DNA from: Solobacterium sp. UBA1761
GTDB taxonomy: Bacteria > Bacillota_I > Bacilli_A > Erysipelotrichales > Erysipelotrichaceae
NCBI GenBank assembly: GCA_002315565.1
Contig: DCHD01000017.1
Coordinates: forward strand, 1 to 37,279
DNA: 37,279 bases
Reading direction: 5' to 3'
Below the pieces are notes generated by a model that did not search any database, was not told where the DNA came from, and saw only the letters and a program-made list of their open reading frames with translations. This document shows positions 7,144-15,575 of this stretch, piece after piece. Position 1 is the first letter of the stretch. Each line of letters begins with the position of its first letter. The translations under genes and the position numbers were made by a program.

Positions 7144-8847
7144 ATGAAGATCAATAAACTTAATGAAAAGCTCAACAGCTTATATAACGGCAAAGTAAGT
7201 GCCAAAGAAGACGAATATTCAATAATCCTTACTGGTGAACTTGAAAGTTATGATGATATCCTGAATGCCTGCAATATGGCGGTGGATAAAAAGTCTCACA
7301 AGTATGTGGTCAACAACATCAAACTTCTTAATGAAGTTAAAGAAAAGATAAGAATACCTTCAATCAATGATAAGTCACTGGATAATGCACATCCTGATGT
7401 TCTGGTCATTGGTGGCGGTATATCAGGAACATCAATATTAAGAGAACTGTCAAGATATGATCTTGACCTTTTGCTGGTTGATAAAGAATGTGATCTTGCC
7501 AATCAGGCATCAAGCCGAAATGATGGCGAAATCCATCCTGGTGTAGACCTTAAGAAAGGTTCTTTAAAACAGTCTTATGTCGTACGTGGAAACAGAATGT
7601 ATGACCGTATCGCAAAAGAGCTGTATGTACCGTTCAGAAGAATCGGACAGTATGCAGCATTTTGTGAATGGTGGATGTTTTTACCATTGTTATTTGTAGT
7701 GCTTGAAAGAAAGTACATCTGTGGAGTAGATGATACAAGACTTGTTGGAAGAAGAACTTTAAGAAAACTTGACAGCAGACTGAACCATAAGTTTACTTGG
7801 GCCATTTCCAATCCGATGAGTGGGGTTATTTCTCCATATGAACTGACAATTGCTTTTGGTGAAAACGCGGTACAGAACGGCGCAAAAGTGTCTTTAAACA
7901 CTTATGTAGAATCAATGGATCTCAAAGATGGAGTTATTGAATGTGTTCATACAAACAGAGGCAATATTTATCCTAAACTTGTTATAAATGCAGCTGGTGT
8001 ATTTGCTGATGATGTTGCAGAAATGGCACATGACAGATTCTATTCAATCCATCCAAGAAAGGGTACTATCGCCATTACTGACAAGAAGGCTAATTATCTG
8101 ATCAATACAATTTCTTCTGTACAATCAGTTAAGAAAAACAAGAATCACACTAAAGGTGGCGGAACAATAAGAACAGTTCATGACAACCTGCTTTTAGGTC
8201 CTGATGCAGTAGAGACAAGATATAAAGAAAACTTCGATACTCAAAGAAATTCAATTGACAATATAATGGCCAAACAGACCAATACTGTTGAAGGCTTAAA
8301 ACGCAGTGATATCATCACTTATTTTGCCGGTGTCAGAGCTGCAACATTTGAAGAAGACTTCATTCTTTCCAAAGGTAAACGCACAAAGAATCTGATTCAT
8401 GTTGCCGGTATTCAGTCTCCTGGACTGACTACTGCTCCGGCTGTAGCTCTAGACATTTCCAAGATGGCTGTAGAAATGTTAGGCGATGTTAAAGAAAAGA
8501 CAGACTTCAATCCATACCGTAAAGGCATCCCTCATATCAATGAAATGTCTTTAGAAGAAAGAGATGCCTATATAAAGAAGAATCCTGATTACGGCAAGAT
8601 TATCTGCCGTTGTGAAGAGATTTCCAAAGGTGAAATCATTGATGCACTCAATTCCAATATTCCGGTTGAAACAATTGACGGAATCAAAAGAAGACTAAGA
8701 CCAGGCATGGGCAGATGCCAGGGTACTTTCTGTATGCCTTTAGTTGCAAAGATTATTGCAGAACATAAAGGTATTGAGATAAAAGATGTATGCAAGTCAG
8801 ATGAAGATACAAAGATCGGTATCAGAAACAAAGGTGAAAATGAATAA
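7144..8847 (+). CDS. GlpA-like FAD-dependent dehydrogenase with C-terminal [2Fe-2S] domain
   Basis: This 567-residue flavoprotein is of the DAO/GlpA type (glycerol-3-phosphate dehydrogenase subunit A-like). After an unusual 80-residue N-terminal extension, the FAD Rossmann motif GGGISG lies at 90-95, followed by the DAO-type substrate domain. The C-terminus is a BFD-like [2Fe-2S] domain with Cys488, Cys490, Cys525 and Cys530 (C-x-C, then C-x4-C). Family members oxidise polyol phosphates or 2-hydroxy acids and pass electrons on through the iron-sulfur domain. It is the first gene of a five-gene operon and overlaps the next by 8 bases. The start is supported by AGAGGT at spacing 3. With a kinase in the operon, a polyol phosphate is the likely substrate. 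Confidence 0.83.
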   Translation: MKINKLNEKLNSLYNGKVSAKEDEYSIILTGELESYDDILNACNMAVDKKSHKYVVNNIKLLNEVKEKIRIPSINDKSLDNAHPDVLVIGGGISGTSILRELSRYDLDLLLVDKECDLANQASSRNDGEIHPGVDLKKGSLKQSYVVRGNRMYDRIAKELYVPFRRIGQYAAFCEWWMFLPLLFVVLERKYICGVDDTRLVGRRTLRKLDSRLNHKFTWAISNPMSGVISPYELTIAFGENAVQNGAKVSLNTYVESMDLKDGVIECVHTNRGNIYPKLVINAAGVFADDVAEMAHDRFYSIHPRKGTIAITDKKANYLINTISSVQSVKKNKNHTKGGGTIRTVHDNLLLGPDAVETRYKENFDTQRNSIDNIMAKQTNTVEGLKRSDIITYFAGVRAATFEEDFILSKGKRTKNLIHVAGIQSPGLTTAPAVALDISKMAVEMLGDVKEKTDFNPYRKGIPHINEMSLEERDAYIKKNPDYGKIICRCEEISKGEIIDALNSNIPVETIDGIKRRLRPGMGRCQGTFCMPLVAKIIAEHKGIEIKDVCKSDEDTKIGIRNKGENE

Positions 8848-10084
8848 CTATAATACGATAGTAATCGGCGGTGGACCTGCAGGTCTTGCCTGTGCGGTAA
8901 AACTTCATAAGAACAATGTATCCTGCCTGATCATTGAAAGAGAGCAGTATCTTGGCGGAATACTTAAACAGTGTATCCATGATGGATTCGGTTTACAGCG
9001 TTTTAAAGAAAAACTCAGTGGGCCAGAATATGCCGAAAGATTTGTCAATGAAGTATTTGAACTCAATATTCCTTTTATCGTGAATGCGTTTGTTGTCTCA
9101 ATTGAAAAAAAAGACGGGTATACAATCAACGTTTCTACTGTAGAAGGTATTAAAACCTATACCTGTGAAAATTTGGTTCTTGCAACAGGATGCAGAGAAC
9201 GTACAAGCAAGCAGGTTGAAATACACGGCAGTAGACCAAAAGGCGTCTATACAGCAGGAGCTGTGCAGCATCTTGTAAATGTTGATGGTGTTATTCCTTG
9301 TAAGAAGTGCGTAATTCTGGGATCAGGTGATATCGGACTCATCATGGCAAGAAGACTTACTCTTGAAGGAGTAAAGGTTGAAGCGGTCTATGAAATCATG
9401 CCTAACCCAAGTGGCTTAAAGCGCAATATCTATCAGTGTCTTGTAGACTATGATATTCCGCTTTATCTTTCTCATACCGTAAAAAGAACAATCGGTTATC
9501 CAAATCTTGAAGCGGTTGAGGTTATGGAAGTTGATGAAAAACTTAAACCGATAGAAGGTACTGAAAAGATAATTGAATGTGACTGTCTTATTGTGTCAGT
9601 CGGACTGATTCCGGAAAATGAACTTGCTGGAAGAATCGGAGTTTTATCTGATGCCCGTGCAAAAGGTGCAAGATGTGATCTTGACTTTGAAACAAATGTT
9701 GAACATGTCTATACCTGCGGTAATGCAACCCATGTCAATGACCTGGTTGATTATGTAAGTGAATCAGGTGAGGTTGTAGCTGATGCGATCAGAGACAGAA
9801 ATGATTCAGAAAGAAAACTTATAGACATTGAAGTAAAGGGCAGATGTGCATATCTTGTTCCGGAAATGATCGATGTCAATAAAAAGAATAATAAACGTGT
9901 CATGTACTTCAGAAGTAATAAGATTCTTAAGAATGCTACTGTAACAATGAAAGTTGATGACAAAGAGATATTAAGAAGAGTCTATGCAAATCTTAGACCT
10001 CCTGAGATGGAAAGAATCGTCGTAGATTATCCTGAACTTAGTGAAAACAGCAAAGTTGTGTTTGAAATAGAGGAAGCAAAGTGA
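8840..10084 (+). CDS. NAD(P)/FAD-dependent oxidoreductase (partner flavoprotein)
   Basis: I place the start at the ATG at 8840, which has AAAGGTGA upstream and gives a 414-residue protein beginning MNNYNTIVIGGG. A further-upstream ATG at 8786 would only add 18 residues encoded inside the previous gene. The protein has the two-dinucleotide fold: an FAD motif GGGPAG near residue 10 and a second Rossmann motif ILGSGDIG (NAD(P)) near residue 158, plus a C-terminal CGNATHVND FAD contact. It lacks the CxxC pair of thioredoxin reductase but keeps a cysteine in GGILKQCIHDGFG. It overlaps both neighbours (8 and 4 bases). It probably links the GlpA-like subunit to pyridine nucleotide. Confidence 0.82.
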   Translation: MNNYNTIVIGGGPAGLACAVKLHKNNVSCLIIEREQYLGGILKQCIHDGFGLQRFKEKLSGPEYAERFVNEVFELNIPFIVNAFVVSIEKKDGYTINVSTVEGIKTYTCENLVLATGCRERTSKQVEIHGSRPKGVYTAGAVQHLVNVDGVIPCKKCVILGSGDIGLIMARRLTLEGVKVEAVYEIMPNPSGLKRNIYQCLVDYDIPLYLSHTVKRTIGYPNLEAVEVMEVDEKLKPIEGTEKIIECDCLIVSVGLIPENELAGRIGVLSDARAKGARCDLDFETNVEHVYTCGNATHVNDLVDYVSESGEVVADAIRDRNDSERKLIDIEVKGRCAYLVPEMIDVNKKNNKRVMYFRSNKILKNATVTMKVDDKEILRRVYANLRPPEMERIVVDYPELSENSKVVFEIEEAK

Positions 10085-10452
10085 AAGAGTTAACCTGTAT
10101 TGTCTGTCCAAACGGATGTGAACTGACTATTGATGAAAAAACCCTGGAAGTAAAAGGAAACAAGTGTCCAAGAGGCGCTGATTTTGCAGTCAATGAACTT
10201 AAAGCTCCTTCAAGAACTATTTCATCTACCGTAAAGACTTCTTTTAAGGATGTGCCTGTATTACCGGTAAGAGTAAGTAAGGAAATACCTAAAGAGAAGA
10301 TTTTTGAAGTGATGAAAGAGATAAACAGAGTAACTGTAGATAAACGCATTAAAAGCGGTGACGTGGTTATTGCCAATGTATTAGGACTGAATGTAGATGT
10401 TATTGCGACTTCAGATATTCTTTTAAACGAGGAACATTATGGAAAACACTAA
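10081..10452 (+). CDS. DUF1667 protein, four-cysteine subunit
   Basis: This 123-residue protein starts with GTG inside the previous stop (GTGA overlap), with AGGA at 10071. The N-terminal half carries four cysteines, Cys6, Cys9, Cys13 and Cys29 (CxxCxxxC, then CPRG), which are well arranged to hold an iron-sulfur cluster or zinc. DUF1667 proteins typically follow a GlpA-like and an NAD(P)-type flavoprotein, as here, and are thought to be a third subunit of that dehydrogenase. The gene overlaps the FGGY kinase by 14 bases. The metal is inferred. Confidence 0.85.
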   Translation: MKELTCIVCPNGCELTIDEKTLEVKGNKCPRGADFAVNELKAPSRTISSTVKTSFKDVPVLPVRVSKEIPKEKIFEVMKEINRVTVDKRIKSGDVVIANVLGLNVDVIATSDILLNEEHYGKH

Positions 10453-12001
10453 ACTTATTCTGACATTTGATGTCGGCACGCAATCAACAAGAGGCATGCT
10501 GGTAAATGAGAAGGGTGACATTGAAGCAATCATTCAGAAAGTTTATCCTGAAGCCTATTATTCCAAAAACAAGGACTGGGCTGAACAGAGAGCTGATTTT
10601 TACTATGAAGTAATCGTTGAGATAACAAAAGAACTTATCAGCAGATACAAAGAAAAGTTTGAAAGAGTAATTGCGGTTACTTCAACAGTATTCAGAGATT
10701 CAGTCATCTGTCTTGATGAAAACAGAAAACCGATCAGAGATATGATTCTCTGGCTTGATAAAAGAGAGATTGATTCAGATGAACTTCCTTTACCGAAGTT
10801 GAAAGAAACAATCTTCAAGCTTGTTGGTGTCATTGATATGGTTGATATGCAGCACAGACAGTCTGTATGTAACTACATCATGTCCCGTGAAAAAGAAGTA
10901 TGGTCAAAGACAGATAAATATGTTGTTCTATCAACATATCTGAACTATAAACTAAGCGGTAATCTTATTGACTCTAAAGCCAACATGATTGCTCATATGC
11001 CGTTTGACTATAAACATGGAAAATGGTCAGGCAAATCAGATCTTACAAGATGTGTCTACGATATACCTTTAGAAAAGCTCTGTGACTTGTGTGAACCTGG
11101 TGATGTGATAGGTTATCTTTCAGAAGAATTTGTTTCAGATACAGGACTTAATCCTGAACTGGTAGTTATCGCAACCGGTTCAGATAAGGGATGTGAAACA
11201 CTGGGACTTAGTGTTGCCAGTACCAATAAGGCTGCCGTATCCTTTGGAACAAGCGCAACCATTCAGTTTGCGACACCAAAATACTTTGAACCACAGCCAT
11301 TCTGTCCGGCTTATCCAAGTCCTCAAAGAGGCATCTTTAATCCTGAATATCAGGTATACCGCGGATATTGGATGCTGACATGGTTCAAGAATAATTTCGT
11401 AAGTGAAGAAGAACGAAAAGCTGCCAAAGAAAAAGGCATAAGCATTGAAGAGTACTTCAATTCATACCTTCATACTGTACCTGCAGGCTGTGATGGACTG
11501 ATGTTGCAGCCACACTGGGCAGCAGGTGTAGCCAACCCTAATGCCAAAGGCGCAATTATCGGCTGGAGTGATGTTCAAAGTAAGTATCATATCTACCGCG
11601 CAATAATTGAAGGAGTCAATTATGAACTGATGTATGGCCTTGAAACCATGGCAAAAAGAGGTGGTCAGACCATAAGAGAAGTTTATGTTGGTGGCGGCGG
11701 ATCCAAGTCAAGTGAAATCTGTCAGATTACTGCAGATATGCTTGGTTTACCGGTAAAAAGAATTCAGACTCATGAAGCCTGTGGACTTGGTGCAAGTATC
11801 ATCGGTTTTGTGACTATGGATGTCTATAAAGATGAACTTGAAGCTATCAATGCCATGGTCAGAGTAAAGGATGTATTTACTCCTGACATGGCTAAACATG
11901 AATTCTATATGGCCAACTATAAAAACGTATACTGCAAGATGGCTAAACGTCTTGTACCACTATATAAGAGTAGCAAAAGTATCAGAAAGGGATTACATTA
12001 A
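10439..12001 (+). CDS. FGGY-family kinase, second copy
   Basis: This 520-residue kinase is of the FGGY family, with the N-terminal phosphate loop DVGTQSTRG (11-19), TGSDKGCE with Asp249 as the probable catalytic base, an SFGTSATIQF segment and a C-terminal YVGGGGSKSSE motif. It is only distantly similar to the FGGY kinase at 442-2037, so the two are unlikely to be recent duplicates. Co-transcription with a GlpA-like dehydrogenase parallels GlpK with GlpA or EryA with EryB: phosphorylate a polyol, then oxidise the polyol phosphate. The pairing with the AGPS-like gene recalls E. coli ygcE/ygcU (from memory). It has GAGG upstream and ends in a TAATG overlap with the next gene. The substrate is unknown. 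Confidence 0.87.
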   Translation: MENTKLILTFDVGTQSTRGMLVNEKGDIEAIIQKVYPEAYYSKNKDWAEQRADFYYEVIVEITKELISRYKEKFERVIAVTSTVFRDSVICLDENRKPIRDMILWLDKREIDSDELPLPKLKETIFKLVGVIDMVDMQHRQSVCNYIMSREKEVWSKTDKYVVLSTYLNYKLSGNLIDSKANMIAHMPFDYKHGKWSGKSDLTRCVYDIPLEKLCDLCEPGDVIGYLSEEFVSDTGLNPELVVIATGSDKGCETLGLSVASTNKAAVSFGTSATIQFATPKYFEPQPFCPAYPSPQRGIFNPEYQVYRGYWMLTWFKNNFVSEEERKAAKEKGISIEEYFNSYLHTVPAGCDGLMLQPHWAAGVANPNAKGAIIGWSDVQSKYHIYRAIIEGVNYELMYGLETMAKRGGQTIREVYVGGGGSKSSEICQITADMLGLPVKRIQTHEACGLGASIIGFVTMDVYKDELEAINAMVRVKDVFTPDMAKHEFYMANYKNVYCKMAKRLVPLYKSSKSIRKGLH

Positions 12002-13737
12002 TGGCTAAAAAATACAAAGGATTTGAACCTGCATGGATTAAGGAAAAAGCAGGAGAGAGATCATACCGTTCTATCTTCAGATGGGGTGATCCTTCGTTTG
12101 TCAAATATCCAAAAGAGTCTTTATATCTGATGATTAAAGACAGACTCAATATGTCTGATGAAGACTTCAAAAACTACACGATGGATACAGGCTTTGAAGA
12201 TGTCGACTTAAGCAAATATCCTTCAAAGATTGCCAAGAGACACATTGAAGCATTAGAAAAAATCGTCGGTAAAGACAATGTAAGTACAGGCGATTATGAA
12301 AGACTATCTGTAGCATACGGCCAGACGGCATACGAGATGATGCGTTTAAGACAGCGTAAGATTGAACATCTTCCTGATGTTGTAGTCTATCCATCTGTTT
12401 CAAAAGAAATTGAAGAAATCGTTAAATACTGTGTAGAGAATAAACTTCCACTTTATGTCTATGGTGGCGGATCAAGTGTTACAAGAGGCGTAGAAGCCAT
12501 GAAGAATGGCGTTACTCTTGATATGCGTAAGAACTTCAATAAAGTCATTGACTTTAATGAAATCGACCAGACTATTACTGTGCAGGCTGGTATGTCAGGA
12601 CCTAAACTTGAAGAAACACTGAACAATGCTCAGATTAACTTCAATGCCAAACGCGCCTATACCTGCGGCCATTTTCCTCAGAGTTTTGAATATTCATCAG
12701 TAGGTGGTTGGGTAGTAACAAGAGGTTCTGGACAGAACTCTACTTATTATGGCTGTATATCGGATATTGTATTATCACAGAAATATGCAACACCAATCGG
12801 TGAAATAAATACTTCACATTATCCTCGTGAAGCAACCGGACCTAACATCAATCAGATTATGATGGGTTCTGAAGGTACATTTGGTGTACTTACTGAAGTA
12901 ACACTTAAAGTATTCAGATACATGCCTGAAAACCGTAAGAGATATTCATTCATGTTCAAAGACTGGCCAACTGCTATGGCTGCTGCCAGAGAAATCATGC
13001 AGAATGAATCAGGTTATTCAAGTGTCTTCAGACTTTCAGATCCTGAAGAGACCAACATGATGATGAGACTTTATAATGTCGATGACACTCCTTTAGGACC
13101 AATACTTGAAAAGCTTGGTTATAAAGATATGGAAAGATGTATGTTCTTAGGCTTTACTGAAGGTGAAAAAGGCTATTCAAGAAATACCTACAGAAACATC
13201 AAGAAGATTGCCAGAAAGTTCGGAGGTTTCTTTATGACCGGATTTGTCTGCAAGTCATGGGAAAAGGGCAGATTCAATGATCCATACTTAAGAGATACAA
13301 TGATGGATTTTGGTATTGTAACCGATACACTTGAATGTACTGTCAACTGGTCAAACATGGAAAAGGTACACAGAGAAGTAAGAAAAGTATGTCATGCTCT
13401 TCCAAATACGGTTGTAACTACCCACATGTCACACTGCTATCCTCAGGGTGCCAATCTGTACTTTATCTTTATTACTGCAATGAAGGATGCTGAAGAATTC
13501 AAGAAGTACCATACTACAATTCTGGATGCTATCCAGAAATCAGGTGCTGCTGTATCTCATCACCATGGTATCGGTAAAATGTTTGCACCATGGCTTGAAG
13601 GATACTTAGGCAGAAATGAATATGGCGTAATCAAAGCCATCAAGAATTACTTCGATCCTGACTATCTGATGAATCCAGGTGGAACAATAGGTTTAGACCT
13701 CAAGGAAAACGAAAAGAAATTCCTGAAAGAAGATTAA
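12001..13737 (+). CDS. FAD-binding oxidase, alkyl-DHAP-synthase-like
   Basis: This 578-residue flavoprotein is of the PCMH/VAO type with an AGPS-like layout. YGGGSSVTRG (about 157-166) and the SSVGGWVVTRGSGQNS segment bind FAD; a cap domain follows; the C-terminal SHHHGIGK motif (His520-522) matches the histidine triplet of alkyl-dihydroxyacetonephosphate synthase. THMSHCYPQGANLYF resembles the region that holds the AGPS active-site tyrosine. Bacterial relatives such as E. coli YgcU are dehydrogenases of unknown substrate, so ether-lipid synthesis should not be assumed. It is the last gene of the redox operon, coupled to the kinase (TAATG) and followed by a terminator. Confidence 0.84.
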   Translation: MAKKYKGFEPAWIKEKAGERSYRSIFRWGDPSFVKYPKESLYLMIKDRLNMSDEDFKNYTMDTGFEDVDLSKYPSKIAKRHIEALEKIVGKDNVSTGDYERLSVAYGQTAYEMMRLRQRKIEHLPDVVVYPSVSKEIEEIVKYCVENKLPLYVYGGGSSVTRGVEAMKNGVTLDMRKNFNKVIDFNEIDQTITVQAGMSGPKLEETLNNAQINFNAKRAYTCGHFPQSFEYSSVGGWVVTRGSGQNSTYYGCISDIVLSQKYATPIGEINTSHYPREATGPNINQIMMGSEGTFGVLTEVTLKVFRYMPENRKRYSFMFKDWPTAMAAAREIMQNESGYSSVFRLSDPEETNMMMRLYNVDDTPLGPILEKLGYKDMERCMFLGFTEGEKGYSRNTYRNIKKIARKFGGFFMTGFVCKSWEKGRFNDPYLRDTMMDFGIVTDTLECTVNWSNMEKVHREVRKVCHALPNTVVTTHMSHCYPQGANLYFIFITAMKDAEEFKKYHTTILDAIQKSGAAVSHHHGIGKMFAPWLEGYLGRNEYGVIKAIKNYFDPDYLMNPGGTIGLDLKENEKKFLKED

Positions 13738-13740
13738 AAA

Positions 13741-13770
13741 AGATGAGCATCATTAGATGCTCATTTCTAT
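13741..13770 (+). terminator. Terminator of the redox operon
   Basis: An 11-bp stem (13741-13751 with 13756-13766) and an ATTA loop, preceded by an A run, with a short imperfect T tail. The -35 region of the next promoter falls inside the hairpin. Confidence 0.75.
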
Positions 13771-13782
13771 AAATGTTTGTAA

Positions 13783-13799
13783 TATAATGGTGTTTAATA
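13783..13799 (+). promoter_or_regulatory. -10 box of a leaderless cation efflux gene
   Basis: Perfect TATAAT at 13783-13788, then 10 bases, then ATG at 13799, with no Shine-Dalgarno site. ATG codons further upstream (13757, 13787) lie in the terminator or overlap the -10 and are unlikely to be transcribed. No good -35 is visible. Confidence 0.55.
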
Positions 13800-14965
13800 T
13801 GAAAAACTTTATTATTAGTAAATTCGTTAAAAATCCTGATGATGTGAAAAATCCTGAAACAAGAGAGAGCTATGGTTCTATAGCAGGTGTGGTTGGTATA
13901 GTTTCAAACCTTATTTTATGTACTTTTAAAATTGGTACTGGTCTGATTTTTAACTCTATATCTATTCTTGCTGATGGAATCAATAATATGTCTGATGCCG
14001 GCGCTTCAATAATTACACTGATTGGTTTTAAACTGGCTGGTAAAAAGCCAGATAAAGATCATCCATATGGCCATGGCAGAGCTGAATACCTTACCGGTTT
14101 ACTTATTTCCGTACTGGTTATGGCAATTGGTGTATCTTTGCTTATAACATCTGTTGACAAGACTCTTCATCCGCAGGAACTTGATATGTCTTTACTGGCA
14201 ATTGTTGTGCTGGTAATTGCGATCGCAATTAAAATCTGGCAGATGACATTTAATGTATCTATCGGTAAACTGATTGAATCTGATGCGCTTATCGCAACCG
14301 GTGCTGATTCAAGAAATGACGTAATCGCAACAAGCGCTGTACTTGTTTCTACTATTATCTGTTTCTTATTCAAAATAAATCTGGATGGTCCTGTAGGCAT
14401 TATTGTTTCTGGTTTTATCATCTACAGCGGTATCGGACTTATCAAAGAGACTGTTGCTCCTATTATCGGTAAAGCACCTGATATTGAACTGGTAAGAGAT
14501 ATTACAAAGATGGTGGTAGCAGGTGAATATGTGCTTGGTATCCATGACCTTATTGTTCATGACTATGGTCCAGGCAGACTTTTTGCCTCATGTCATGCGG
14601 AAGTTGATGCTTCACTGAATATCTTTGATATCCACGACGATATCGATAATATTGAAAAAGAAGTATATGAAAAACTAAATGTTCTTCTTACTATTCATAT
14701 GGATCCTGTTGACCTCAAAGATCCGGTAACAGCCGTTGCCAAAGAACAGCTTCTGATAATTGTTTCCAAAATCAAAGGTTTAACCGGTCTACACGATGTA
14801 AGAGCGGTAACCGGTCCTACCCATATCAATATTGTCTATGACATTATCGCTGATTTTGAATGTGAACTATCAGACTCCGAGATAAAAGAAAAACTTCAGG
14901 AAGAACTGAAGAAATATAATGAAAAATATGTTTCAGTTGTCACAATAGACAGGAAGTATGTGTAA
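13799..14965 (+). CDS. Cation diffusion facilitator (CDF) metal efflux protein
   Basis: From the ATG at 13799 this is a 388-residue CDF transporter, which exchanges divalent metal ions for protons at the membrane. Six membrane segments are followed by a cytoplasmic domain of about 170 residues. The metal site is visible as DGINNMSD in segment 2 and as GADSRNDV in segment 5. HPYGHGRAEY is the family signature after segment 2. The start at 13799 fits the promoter; an upstream start would add 14 residues transcribed only from farther away. The long C-terminal part looks like more than one dimerisation-type domain. Metal specificity (Zn, Mn, Fe) cannot be told. It overlaps xpt by one base. Confidence 0.87.
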   Translation: MKNFIISKFVKNPDDVKNPETRESYGSIAGVVGIVSNLILCTFKIGTGLIFNSISILADGINNMSDAGASIITLIGFKLAGKKPDKDHPYGHGRAEYLTGLLISVLVMAIGVSLLITSVDKTLHPQELDMSLLAIVVLVIAIAIKIWQMTFNVSIGKLIESDALIATGADSRNDVIATSAVLVSTIICFLFKINLDGPVGIIVSGFIIYSGIGLIKETVAPIIGKAPDIELVRDITKMVVAGEYVLGIHDLIVHDYGPGRLFASCHAEVDASLNIFDIHDDIDNIEKEVYEKLNVLLTIHMDPVDLKDPVTAVAKEQLLIIVSKIKGLTGLHDVRAVTGPTHINIVYDIIADFECELSDSEIKEKLQEELKKYNEKYVSVVTIDRKYV

Positions 14966-15534
14966 TGGAATCCTTAAAGAAAAAGATACTTGAAGAAGGA
15001 AGAGTTCTCGACGGGGACATTCTTAAGATTGATTCATTTCTTAATCACATGATTGATGTGAATCTTACTCTTGAGATCGGTAAAGAATTCAAGAGACGTT
15101 TTGGCGGCACAATTGACAAGATTCTGACTGTAGAAGCAAGCGGTATTGGTGCTGCTATTGCCACAAGTATGGAATATAACAATGTTCCGGTTCTTTTTGC
15201 CAAGAAAGTAAAGTGTTCTTTAATGGCTGATGAAGTATATGCGTCAAAGGAACATTCATACACCAGAGGTGTTGATTATGTTCTTCAGGTAAGTAAAAAC
15301 TACCTTAAAGAGGGTGAAAGAGTACTGATTATTGATGACTTTCTGGCAAATGGCGAAGCTATCAATGCGCTTGTTGATATATGCAGACAGGCTAAAGCAG
15401 AAATAGTTGGTGCTGGTGCAGTTGTATGCAAGACTTATCAGCCTGGTGAAAAAAGAATCTTGGATCAGGGCGTAAAAGTTGAAGTACTCGCAAGAGTTAA
15501 ATCACTTGAAAACGGAAAAGTAGAATTTGAATAG
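14965..15534 (+). CDS. xpt: Xanthine phosphoribosyltransferase
   Basis: This 189-residue enzyme converts xanthine plus PRPP to XMP in purine salvage. The sequence follows Firmicutes Xpt closely: MESLKKKILEEG at the start, LTVEASGIGAAIA (about 53-65) and the PRPP-binding loop VLIIDDFLANGEA (about 119-131). In many Firmicutes xpt sits behind a guanine riboswitch and before a xanthine permease. Here there is no leader, because the start overlaps the stop of the cation efflux gene (TAATG), so the gene depends on that upstream promoter. A weak hairpin follows. Confidence 0.93.
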   Translation: MESLKKKILEEGRVLDGDILKIDSFLNHMIDVNLTLEIGKEFKRRFGGTIDKILTVEASGIGAAIATSMEYNNVPVLFAKKVKCSLMADEVYASKEHSYTRGVDYVLQVSKNYLKEGERVLIIDDFLANGEAINALVDICRQAKAEIVGAGAVVCKTYQPGEKRILDQGVKVEVLARVKSLENGKVEFE

Positions 15535-15538
15535 TTTT

Positions 15539-15565
15539 AAGGTGCGTTATGCGCCTTTATTTATT
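15539..15565 (+). terminator. Weak hairpin after xpt
   Basis: A 7-bp stem (15539-15545 with 15551-15557, one T-G pair), a 5-base loop and an interrupted T tail (TATTTATT). It may attenuate rather than stop transcription into the next gene, which has no separate promoter that I can see. Confidence 0.5.
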
Positions 15566-15575
15566 GGAGGAAATT

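Noticed and set aside
12001..13737. Ether-lipid synthesis (true AGPS)
   Set aside because: No acyl-DHAP or plasmalogen genes are nearby. The kinase and dehydrogenase neighbours fit a catabolic flavoprotein better.
14930..14965. Guanine riboswitch before xpt
   Set aside because: xpt starts inside the stop codon of the cation efflux gene, so no leader exists.
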